Below, one piece after another: positions 53,121-62,707 of a DNA stretch of 64,000 nt (position 1 is the first letter of the stretch; every line of letters begins with the position of its first letter). The DNA comes from Fasciola hepatica (Eukaryota > Platyhelminthes > Trematoda > Plagiorchiida > Fasciolidae). The position numbers and the translations under genes were made by a program. The notes beneath the pieces are model-generated. The model saw nothing but the letters and a program-made list of their open reading frames with translations, was not told the origin of the DNA and made no database searches. The stretch spans positions 1,341,001 to 1,405,000 of the forward strand of contig CANUEZ040000068.1 in assembly GCA_948099385.1 (NCBI GenBank), written 5' to 3'.

Positions 53121-53415
53121 CAGGAGTCGATCGCTGTACGGGAATCGGGTTGTTACCATTCAAAGCCAGTAACGGAAGAGTGCTATATCATGTAGTGTTG
53201 ATGTTCAACAAACCATTGAGAACCAGCCCGGATAGCTTTGTGTTTAAGGTGTTCCGTTCACAACCTTTCATCCGGGTTTGATTCCCTGTGAAGACTCTGT
53301 CCATGTGCACTGCTCATGATTTCCAACAAGGATGAAACAGCTGTGCAGTGCTTCCACCGTTTTCAATGGTCAGTCGAGAGTTGAAGCAGCATGATGAGAC
53401 ATATTATACAAATAT
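53121..53415 (+). mobile_element. Hammerhead SINE, full-length plus-strand copy (copy D)
   Basis: This is the most complete member. It opens with a 5' block (GTCGATCGCTGTACGGGAAT), then TGCTATATCATGTAGTG and GTTCAACAAACC. The tRNA-like part AACCAGCCCGGATAGC follows, with an A-box-like segment at 53232-53250 and a B box GGTTTGATTCC at 53275-53285. The hammerhead block lies at 53307-53351, and the 3' tail (CATGATGAGACATATTATAC) is shared with copy B. Length is about 295 bases, in the range known for Sm-alpha-type elements. No target-site duplication was evident, since its 5' side is fused to copy B. Confidence 0.8.
53307..53351 (+). ncRNA. Hammerhead ribozyme relic
   Basis: Stem I is perfect (GCACTG at 53307-53312 with CAGTGC at 53346-53351). 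GAAA is present at 53334-53337, and stem III ACAGCTGT pairs fully with the closing A-U pair kept. However, the first core element reads CTCATGA, so the invariant G5 is C. Stem II has decayed to about three pairs, and the position before the cut is G, which hammerheads do not tolerate. It is therefore predicted inactive. Confidence 0.6.
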
Positions 53416-56400
53416 TCATGAGTCAAAGTGAACCAAGGAAACTGTTGCAAAGTAACTGGTAACAGAGAATTCGTTCTCGATAGATTTTATTCTGAGACTA
53501 AAGCGAAATTACATCTTGTATACCTAAAAATAATAACAAAACAGACTCCATCTGTTGAAGCTAACCATAACTCCTCACATGCGCTTCGTATCCCATCTGG
53601 GCTTTGATCGAAGAGCAACGTGAATACTTCCTAGGAGCCGAAGTGATACATCTGAACGATGCTTCTTCCGATGAATAATGCTCTGTCTAATGAGAATCCA
53701 TACCATACACCATGGAAATTTACTATAAGTACCCACCATATAGTTTATTTACGCGGAGAAAAATCACTTCAACCTGGCTTTATCGTACATAAAATATAAA
53801 ACGTTTGACTATAATTAGCAACCACTGAAGTATCAAAAGACTTTAATTTCACAAACACACTTACGTTTATAATAATCGACTTGAAAAATGGACGTAGGTT
53901 CAAGCATAAACGGAGGCCAGGGTCTTATTCGTAGAGGAATCTGAATATCATACGCAATGCGTAGAATATCTATCAATTTTATTAACCTCATACAGATTTA
54001 ACCTTGTTTAATCTGAAAGTCATGGGAATAAGCTGATCGAATTCAACACTTTTTCGCAGTCGAATCCTTTGGAAATTCGAATATGAACATTTTATTACTG
54101 GGGAAGTTGGTTTATATAAAAAATAAATAACAACTCGGCCACAATAGTGGGCTCACAGCCGTACATTTCAATGTAAGACCATCTGTAGTCCTAATTACTT
54201 GATTACTTCTTAATTGAGATGAACGCATATGGAACAATGTGGACGGTGTCCTTGTGTTGAAAGCAGCAGCAAGGCGCTCACACATAGATCACCGTGTCCA
54301 TTTGGTATGCTGTAAATGTTTACCTGCGGTCTTCAATGGTAAGTCCAATGATGAATACATATAACCTATCAGTAATCCAAATTTTGATTTCCATATAATC
54401 CTGTAGGTCAACTTATATTTCAAGACTTTACGTATCCTAATTCATCTCAATGATCCAAGGGAAAAAACATGGTAGTTCATGCTGTTCACGATCGGCAAAC
54501 GATCCTCCGGTATTATAAGGGAAGTCAAAGAAAGCAGACTTCAGGTTCTTACCAAACAAATAACCGGACGGTAATGATGCGTCTACCTTACCCGGCTTTT
54601 ATTAAATCAGTCATAATACTGATTGATTGTACCAGGTGACCGAAACGATCAGTTAAACGAAATCACTTGGTGTTAAATAGCCTGCAGACAACTACAGTTT
54701 ACGTGCAGGATTAATTTCATCTTTAGCTTTTGAACCAGAGTAAAATTATGCTGATATTCAAAGATGAATTTCAGTATACCTAATTATGTTTCAATTGTGA
54801 GCTCTGATTCCCAGCATCATTAGATGTGACGATGCATAGTGTTTTCATAAGCGTAGACGCCAATAAGCGGACAGCCTAGTTATCGTCCAATAATTTTCCC
54901 AAAGGTACCTCGACTGAAGTTATTACGAATGTTCGCGCTAACAGGAAAGCTTGGTTACCCTTTTCAAATACTGGAAATACTACAAGTGCATAGCTATCTG
55001 ACAATAGTTCAAATTATCCCGCAGTGCGCGTATTTGGAAATTACCAACCAAATATACAATCTTACCCAAAAAATTTGCAAATGAATATTCTTTCGGTATT
55101 CAGTGCTGGGTAGCATCGGAGATGAGTTTTATCATGGGTACAGATTTTAATTTAGTGATTGAACAAATATGACAGGTTCAGATGGGATTGCTAGAGTGCA
55201 CAGTTAGTGAAAGCACTGCATTTCTCAACCTAAATAAAATATTTCCCAAAACTTGAAGTGATCAGTAAAACACGTGGGAAGCTCTAGTACCCACGAAGAT
55301 TTGTGCATAGTCTCCACATTGACGGCTTTTGACCATGGTGCATATGTTTTACTGGAGAAAAGTTTTCGACAAACCCGAACAAGCAGTGGAAGGGTGTAGA
55401 AATGATTCGGTGCTCTGTTGATCATTTTGCCTCAGAACGTCTGAGTGTAGGGCTGTTTAGCGCGGTGGTGACTTATTTTATTACTGTAGGTACACACTGA
55501 ATCCAAGATACGATATGCATGGCAAAACTCTACTCAACTGTTTAAAATGATGGTAATTTTTAGGTCAGTCCACTACCAACTGGTGGGATGTTTAGCTGAA
55601 TGAGGCAAAACGTTTAAGTCGGTTTCCACTATCGTAGACATCATTTAAAAGTGCTGGCAAAATGGAGAGCTCTTGGTTGTTTCATGTAGAGATGTAGCCG
55701 ACAGAGGTAGAACCAGAGTAGAAATAGATCAATACTCTGGGGTCCAACTCAAGTAGATTACAGGTCAAAGTTCATCTTCCGAAAGCAATTAGCGGAAGCT
55801 TCGATTTTTGTGTTTTAAATAAATGTCTGTGGTCTAACTCTCCATCAGCTTTCCATGTTTTAGTGAGGTACTATAATAATGACTCAACTAATACGTAGAG
55901 TACATGAAAACCCAGATCCTGCTCCCTGAAAGGTAATTGCGACTCACCAAAAAGTTTATTTTCGCTAAAACAATTTGCACTTCCTAGATTCTTCTCACCC
56001 ATGTGTTGCCTTCATCTGCTTTACTCCTGTTGTACTCCTAATGCCATAACCACTCGGTCAGCGCACAATGAGTCCTCCCTGAGGTTTTTGATCCTCATGA
56101 ATTACATTCCAAAGGAGCATTCCTGGAGCTATATCCGCCTTCTCCATTTGAGTTCCATTTCATAACACCCATGATGCCTGGAAAATCGGTTGTTTACAGA
56201 CCAAGAAACTAGTTATTTTAATTTGGCAAACTGTATGTAATTCAAACTATCCGCAACCAGGAACACTGCGTAAACAGTGGAATGATTCCACGCTGGCTAT
56301 TCCAAATTTTGCATGTCAACCGAGCATTCACAATGAGTGTGCAGCACTCCTTACAATAACGCACAGGATAATTCGCCGTAAGCAAAACTATCACCATTTT

Positions 56401-57219
56401 TTTCTCTCTTAGATTCCCATATGTCTTTTTTGATCTCAGCTGGGCGTAGGTATAAATACATTGCCTGAGATCCCTTAGCAAAATCCAAGTTATGTGCATT
56501 CGCTGCACGAATACTGGATATTTCCGTGAAGCTTGTACCAAGTTGTATTTGATGCTGTTTGACTGAATAATGTATTGTGTCTTTTGTCATCTATGGAATC
56601 CCATATCAGAGGTTAGGTCACTAGTCACAAACAGATTTACATTCTGTTTTGAACTTTTAAGTATCTGAATTCATTTTACAAATAGTTCGATAATTTGGAT
56701 TTATTTTTTGTAAGTATCGATATTCAATGTTTTTATTAGATGAGTTAGTCATCTACAGAAATATGACCAAACATTACTGAGAAGAAATGACTTGTAAATA
56801 AGTCTCACTCCTAGGCATACACGTCACGCTTGTATTTATTGTTAAACAAAACACCGAGTGTTCCCGGAGAACATGACGCGATCTAGCTCGGTTGGCATAA
56901 TTCCACTATCTGACACGGAAATAAACAGACTGAATAAAACATCTTTCTGTTGGCAGGAACGAAAATCAAATATTTCACTTTGAGCGAATCATTAAGATGG
57001 AAAAGCTCAAATATCTCACTGGCGCCGAACCATTCCTTACTGAGTGTATTATCACTGTGATATACGAAGAGAGTAAACAAAGAAAAAATACGAAATAGTG
57101 CATGAAGCAACAGGGTTCCCTCGAAGCCCTATTTTCTAGTTTAATGAGATGGTTAAACGAGATAAATCACCAATTAACTCACTTGCCCTTTCCAAATCTT
57201 GACGGGTTTATTTTTTCAG
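53416..57219. other. No supportable gene
   Basis: AT-rich DNA. Frames at 55225-55425, 56242-56590 and 56883-57110 on the minus strand are unidentified. No repeat family or RNA gene recognised. Confidence 0.5.
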
Positions 57220-57261
57220 AAGAAAACAAAAATAACGACCTTGATTATTCACTTAATGAAG
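57220..57261 (+). other. Candidate 42-base micro-exon
   Basis: GGGTTTATTTTTTCAG (AG at 57218-57219) and GTAATA at 57262 bracket 42 bases, a multiple of three, inside a longer open frame (57102-57302). The encoded segment is acidic (EENKNNDLDYSLNE). Schistosomes have genes built from symmetrical micro-exons, which is why this is recorded, but one such pattern is easily produced by chance. It lies antisense, downstream of the gene at 57666-58345. Confidence 0.15.
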
Positions 57262-57422
57262 GTAATAATAACGAGCTGCAAGCTGGAAAGTTGTATCTTT
57301 AGAACTTTCAACCCATCTATTTATAAGCATGTCTAAGAAAAAAACCCTAGATATTAGGGTTTGCAGACTGCACCTCTCACAATACGATCTTCATATTAAA
57401 ATTTTACTTATATTACAATCGC

Positions 57423-57428
57423 TTTATT
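57423..57428 (-). terminator. Poly(A) signal AATAAA
   Basis: AATAAA on the minus strand, about 240 bases beyond the stop codon of the secreted-protein gene. It is the first canonical signal downstream and gives a plausible 3' UTR length. Confidence 0.45.
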
Positions 57429-57665
57429 TCAAACTGTTAGATAAAATATTAACTAATATAATTTCAAACAAAGTCATAATTAAATGCTTCAGATGATAGG
57501 CCGCTGACACCAGGGCGCTTTTCTGTACCTACAGTTCTCATATCACTTGTCTAAATGAGTAGTCGGGCAGCTTGTTACTTCTAAACAAAATGTTTCATGA
57601 TGAGAAACTGAAAAAGTGTTTCGTACGTGGGATATTTTGCTATATTCTACGCAATACCTCCAATC

Positions 57666-58345
57666 TCAAATAACACTAATGTAAAATTTATCTGCAAGAA
57701 TAACACAGGTATATTTTGTATAGTTACAAAAATGGCTATTATTTTTGTTATAGATAACCCATGGGGTCTTGACAAATTGGTTTTGTCTGTGGCTCTTGCA
57801 TAGGCTCTGACAATCCTCGTGATTATCACCAGTATTTGTTGTCGACGTGAAAAACATCGCACCTGCAAACAAACTTTTATACAAGGCTTCAGACGAACAT
57901 TGTCAACTGGCTCAGTTCGTATTGTTTATGCGCGGTTTTGTGCTTAGATAGTAAGAGGCAAAATATTCAGTTTATCATGGTTAGTGGGTTTGGATTCGTG
58001 TGGCCTATTATTCGTTAAGTGGTCCACGTAGTATAATTTACTTTACTTAGGAATGATTGGCCTTTGTGAATGTTTCTCGGTGGAATGTTGTCACAGTTGT
58101 TTTTCAGAGAACATTGTTTTCTTTTACTATTTCAGATTAATAAATACTACGTGTTGGAACAAAAACGCAAGGTATGCAATTATCAAATGAGATCGAAATC
58201 TTGAAACATTTTTCTTTCAGTCGATATATGCTCGTTTTCACTAACATTATTCTACTACAAACATTTTTGTCAAAAAATTTAAACACTTACTCGCACTGAC
58301 GCAAATCAGGAGAAACGCCAAAGCAAACGAGGATGCTAGCTGCAT
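57666..58345 (-). CDS. Small secreted cysteine-bearing protein, two exons (58291-58345 and 57666-57862)
   Basis: Exon 1 starts at ATG 58345 (context GAAAATGC). It encodes a signal peptide, MQLASSFALAFLLICVSA, and ends after one base of the next codon at a consensus donor GTAAGTG (58290-58284). Exon 2 follows the acceptor AAGTTTGTTTGCAG. It supplies the missing two bases of a serine codon and 64 more residues, ending TGA. The product has 83 residues, about 65 after cleavage near Ala18. The mature part has cysteines at 36, 40, 64 and 71 and N-glycosylation sequons at Asn59 (NNS) and Asn65 (NYT). It also has a stretch from Pro52 to Phe78 (PWVIYN, C64, Y69, C71, F78) with Kunitz-like spacing, though the last two Kunitz cysteines are missing. 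The role is unknown; a secreted host-interface or inhibitor-like protein is inference. The 428-base intron could hide micro-exons. Confidence 0.55.
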
Positions 58346-58396
58346 TTTCCCCAACTGGTAATAATTTGAAATGAAGAAAGGGACTTCAAATTTCGG

Positions 58397-58459
58397 TTAT
58401 TTATTGCACCTATCAACCAATGAGAAAGACGCTAAACAGTGATAAAAACATTGGTTGAT
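58397..58459 (-). promoter_or_regulatory. Putative promoter: inverted CCAAT pair and TATA-like box
   Basis: ATCAACCAATG at 58412-58422 and its exact reverse complement CATTGGTTGAT at 58449-58459 form an 11-bp inverted repeat, each arm holding a CCAAT box (NF-Y type). On the minus strand an A/T box (ATAAATAAC, 58405-58397) lies between the repeat and the ATG, leaving room for a 5' UTR of about 25-30 bases. The position, 67-115 bases upstream of the signal-peptide ATG, supports the gene call. The symmetry could also serve a divergent plus-strand transcript. Confidence 0.4.
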
Positions 58460-59101
58460 CATTTATCAAGAAAATGACCGTCTGTCTGTCATTCAAGTGT
58501 ACGGAAGCAAACGAACCAATCTGCTCTTATTACATATCAAACTAGTTGCAGCACAAGGTTTCCATTCCCCAGGCTTTTACAGTGCTTTTATGTGCTGTAA
58601 TAAAGGATGACAACCATAATTTTTCCTAGAAGGATACTGTATTCTCTTCAGAAGTGGACGTAAGGCAGTATTTTTCCATATCGAGCAACCTGGGTACTTG
58701 TTTAATTTACGGGTTTAAACATGAATCTTGATACAGGGATCTATAACGGGCTCCCGAGTGGATTTGTTTGGGACAGTATCAGCTAGAATCAGATCCACAC
58801 TTCACAATTTAATTAAAACTGGTGTTCTTTTTATAAACATGATTGAAGCCCAAACGTATACTGATCACAGCACCATCTTAAGCCATAGCATCCCAGCTGA
58901 AATCTTTATTTTTTGATTTGTTATGGGGTATTGGTAAATTCATTTCGTAATAAGGACGCAGTGCCTAATACGTAAATCACGCAAGATGCTTTATGTAGTG
59001 GTTTTATATTATTATGTTTTCGTAATTGTTTTATATCCTCAACATCTGGTTGACACTTTCATTTATGTATTCTTACATTTATGATAACATTTTATTTGTA
59101 G

Positions 59102-59244
59102 TATATAAAAGAACAGTCAAGCAAGCCACACATCAAAGGGAAATTTTGGTGAAGCTGTTCGTGATGGTAAAAAACAAAACAATCAATTTCTGCAAGTGGG
59201 AACAAATATGCTTCGAGTACCGTGATGGAAAAATTTGCTTTTAA
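59102..59244 (+). CDS. Candidate terminal exon, cysteine-containing
   Basis: ATTTTATTTGTAG (AG at 59100-59101) opens in phase 1 into 46 codons ending TAA. The peptide is basic, has a sequon (NKT) and ends with three closely spaced cysteines (NFCKWEQICFEYRDGKICF). It shares entry phase and a loose pattern (VK, NK, FC, then C five or six residues on) with exon 2 of the gene at 57666-58345, and points away from it. No signal-peptide exon with a matching donor was found between 58460 and 59100. An ATG frame at 58986 (MLYVVVLYYYVFVIVL) is hydrophobic but its possible donors are out of phase. Confidence 0.25.
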
Positions 59245-60049
59245 TCTCTTTGTCGTGAGCTACTACTAAACAAACATGTTGGGTGGGAATTGAAGACAGG
59301 TAAATTTATGCATGAATATCCTCCACTGAGTTATTTTAGGCAAATAACCATATGGTTCGATTTATCATTTTTAAGATAATTTTCCAAATAGTGATAAAGG
59401 AAATAAACTTGAGTTGAGCAGGTTCTTGATCTTTACCAAAACGTGTTGATGGCATCATCATTCCTGGAAACCAGGAACGTGAGACAGGATATTTAGCGTG
59501 ATATAGAAACATATATAGTACTGACTGTTAGGTTACGGATTGCCCAAGTCTTCAATGAATATATGACGGACATCATAATTAAAAAGCGAAATATTCGATG
59601 GTCGTCAGGTTTGGCTCCCTGTGGCAGTATTATGTATGCAGCTGTGAGTGAGCTTGTGCAATAAACAACATTATCAATCAAACCGTGCTTCCATCTAGAT
59701 CATCAATTTTGTTTCCCATGCAAGATAGCAAATGTTGAGCTCCTGTAAACCATCTAACAGAAAAGTGGTGCTGACCTGGCCGATGCAACACAGACCTATT
59801 GGAAACCATACCACAATCATGTTGGGCGTTATCCAATAACCATGTTGATACACACTAGTTCCCATTCAACTAATCAAAGCTCTTTCGTTCTGGTGGTCCC
59901 AGGTTTTGCAGTTTCTTTCTTTGTTGATTCCCATTACCAGTACACTATCGGTCCATATCTTTGATGTACAAACACTGAGCATTTTTCTCGAAGGATCTTC
60001 ATTTCTAACCACTATCTCTATCTTTCACAAAAGGGCTTTTGTCTAATAT
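59245..60049. other. No supportable gene
   Basis: AT-rich sequence with a 62-codon unidentified minus frame at 59493-59681. Confidence 0.5.
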
Positions 60050-60330
60050 ATGTGGAAGCTTTCAAGCTGTTTTCGACAAATTCAATCCACATCGCTACCA
60101 CGAACGTGGGTCTTAAACTGTGTGCACTTTTTATATCAGCCAGCCGTGAAGCTGAACTCATATATGCTGGTTGCACAGGAAATCGTGTATTACCCAAAGC
60201 TTCTGAAACTTAACTCAGAGGCACTACTGTTCATCGCCCTACATGAACTTTGGTCAGGGTCTACTGATAATCTCCTCTGTGAATTTGCCTTCATGTATAA
60301 CTTATTTTACTTATCCTGCTAAGCGCACAA
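60050..60330 (+). CDS. Unidentified 90-codon ATG frame followed by AATAAA
   Basis: An ATG-initiated frame ends TAA at 60320-60322, with AATAAA about seven bases later. The codon choice looks natural and local GC is a little higher than in the flanks. The peptide is leucine- and aromatic-rich (PAVKLNSYMLVAQEIVYY, KLLKLNSEALLFIALHEL) with four cysteines. There is no signal peptide or known domain. A poly(A) signal this close to the stop would leave a very short 3' UTR. Chance is a real alternative. Confidence 0.22.
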
Positions 60331-60927
60331 TAAAATTTGTATACCATTCCAATTGCATGTTTTAACGTAATCAACATATTGTACCAGGCAAAGCACAAAT
60401 TTCTTTTACAGTTGAATATTTCAATCACGTGTAGAGTAGATTTCGGTTTTTATTCATGAATATTTCCAACAGGATTCAAAGTCAAACCATCTCCACGAAC
60501 AGCGGCACAAACTAAGCCTTACGTCTGCAGCTTCCTCCCCGTCATTAGGCGTTTGGTCTATTTCTCAAATTTTATAGCTCTTAGATTCCCGTTTTACTGT
60601 AATTCACAATTTTGGGCAAACACGATATAAATTGAGATTCGATAGCAAGTCTAAGATTTTCTACTGGGTAATGTAACTAGACCATAGCAGGATCTCTTCG
60701 TTTATAAAAATACTGAAAACCCATTCACGATCTACGCTCGCTAAAGGGTCTGGTATTAGTTCATGACCGATTATGGCCTTCAGGGGTTCATCAAAATTCC
60801 TGGTGCTGAAAAATAGGACAGTGCACGAAACCGTCATTAGCTTGGATAGAATTATTTAATTTTATATCAGTTGCTTTGATGGGATACAAGGAAGAGCCTT
60901 ACATTAATCAGAAATGTTCCGACAATT

Positions 60928-62266
60928 TTATTCGGAAGTAATACACTTGAATTTAACTAGATTTTTATCATGTACAGGGGAGGTCAATAGAGTGAACATC
61001 ACGTCAAACTTTGAAAATATCTGCCAGCTTTCACTATGGGCAAACAGTTGACCGAATGTCTTTTTGGCAACTATACTCTGACTGAGTGCCGAAGTGAGAT
61101 GTTTCTCAATCTCTGAAAATAAGCCAAAACGTCCAAATAAATATTCCATTAGGCTGATCCCAAATTCCAGATTAGTGTTTCATCACAACTAATCCAACAG
61201 ATATTCTTACTAATATAACTGAGTATACAAGCACTACTATCCACAGCAAACGTTTCATTTTTCACAATGGAACACATTGCTTATGAGGTTACTCGCTGAA
61301 ACAATTAAAATTAAAAAGAAAATAACGTGATGGTAGTTTTCCTATTTCAGGGTTGAGTACACGGAAGAACTGTTATGTGATTGTGATAGATCTTATTTCC
61401 GGACCCACGTAGAACAAGAACAATTCCGACCCAAAAGCCTAACTGAATAGCATCAGTACGTCTCAAAACTCAATAGAGTATGAACACGCAAGATTACAAG
61501 GCGTCTATGAACAAACAAATATTTGCAAACACTGGAGCACGTTGTATACCCCATAATTCACAGCTGACTGACCACGTTCAAAGTTCATTATCTGATTCAT
61601 GATGCATCAACTCAGTTCATTCTTCTTTTTTGAATCAACTTCAAATTTTACTGGACGTTAGACGGATGATAAAGTCAGCATATTGGATTTCCATCTTAGG
61701 ACATTACTAACTAAATGTTTTCATTTCCACTGTAGGATGTTTCGTCCTACGGATAGGTAATTCAGAAGCCTAGTCTTTGCTACCAGATGTAGTCCTCTGG
61801 TTTGTATTGATCACTGAAATAAAAAGTCAGGGATAATTCAAAAGGTTTAAATCATTATGGGTAAACAAGCAGCTTGTAAATATAAGTGAGAAAACCGAAT
61901 CCCTATTTAAGTTGTTCGAAAGCAAACAACTCTATGACAATGGGATACAGTGACTCCAAAGACCCGAATGTTGTTCGTTGTAAACTGTCAGCCCATAGAC
62001 CTAGGACGCACTAGACTTCGAATGAAAATGATATAGGTTTTGCAGTAGCTTCGCCTTGCCTGACTCAATCTACTCATAGTATATGATATACGGAAAGGGC
62101 AAGCATCCGTATACCTGCCAGTTAATGAATTACTCAATGTGTTCGAACACTCACCAAAACTGTAAAGAGCACAATTAAAATACTGTATGGGATTGCTCAG
62201 TAACGAAGTCGGGAATAAAATACGCAACAAAAAGAGAACCACAGTTCCAATAATAATACTACTCAT
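60928..62266 (-). CDS. Candidate two-exon gene for a secreted or membrane protein (62155-62266 and 60928-61112)
   Basis: Exon 1 begins with ATG at 62266 and a hydrophobic leader (MSSIIIGTVVLFLLRILF). It ends in phase 1 at a consensus donor GTGAGT (62154-62149). The terminal candidate exon follows a strong acceptor (TTTTGGCTTATTTTCAG) and enters in phase 1. It adds 60 residues (IEKHLTSALSQSIVAKK ... KFKCITSE) to a TAA that overlaps AATAAA. The joined product would be 98 residues. The intron of about 1.04 kb is untested. Exon 1 read through without splicing gives a 92-residue frame with cysteines, an equally simple model. Exon 2 also has its own ATG (61149). No family is recognised. Confidence 0.25.
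61732..61750. repeat. Short perfect hairpin with ribozyme-like half motif
   Basis: GTAGGA and TCCTAC pair perfectly around a seven-base loop (TGTTTCG). The minus strand reads GTAGGACGAAACATCCTAC and so contains GGACGAAAC, the stem II/GAAA half of a hammerhead. However, the upstream CTGA on that strand is followed by ATT instead of the required NGA. It lies in the intron of the 60928-62266 candidate. Confidence 0.3.
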
Positions 62267-62488
62267 TACTTTGGGTTGTTCTGCAAACGCATTAAAAGAT
62301 TATTTCATTCAACTACTGATATAGAAATTATGAACACAAAAATATAACAGTGACATTAAACTTGATAAACTCTTTGTATTCGGTGGTTTCATTCTTCGTT
62401 GTATTAAAATGTTGGCCTCCATTCAAGCAAAAGCTTGATGCACCCAGGCAATACGGTTTACAAATGATATATTGAGACCGAAAAGTGA

Positions 62489-62707
62489 ATGAATTCAGTA
62501 GATCAAAAGAAACGTTATCAAGAAGTTTGTTATCCAACGGTGAGAGAAAAGAACAAGCTCTTTGAGCTGAATTCAACAGAATCAATATTTTTCTGTACAT
62601 TTTCTATTTCACACTGGAAAGCTTCAAAGTTCAAGGTTGTTGGTGCGCAGATTGACCCTTTTGGAATAAGTTCTTGTATGGATATATGTGAAGAGAAAAA
62701 GCTTTGA
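62489..62707 (+). CDS. Unidentified 72-codon frame with Kunitz-like cysteine spacing
   Basis: The frame starts with ATG directly after a stop. An AG at 62497-62498 would also let it be entered by splicing in phase 1. It is hydrophilic with four cysteines: one in YQEVCYPT, one in LNSTESIFFC with an NST sequon, and a final pair in SSCMDICEEKKL. The C-x21-C-x26-C-x3-C spacing is close to a Kunitz domain lacking its second disulfide. It has no signal peptide of its own. It overlaps a 90-codon minus frame, so one of them at least is spurious. This is pattern resemblance only. Confidence 0.2.
   Translation: MNSVDQKKRYQEVCYPTVREKNKLFELNSTESIFFCTFSISHWKASKFKVVGAQIDPFGISSCMDICEEKKL

Noticed and set aside
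53060..53281. 73-codon plus frame
   Set aside because: It runs through the SINE pair; the sequence is explained by the repeats.
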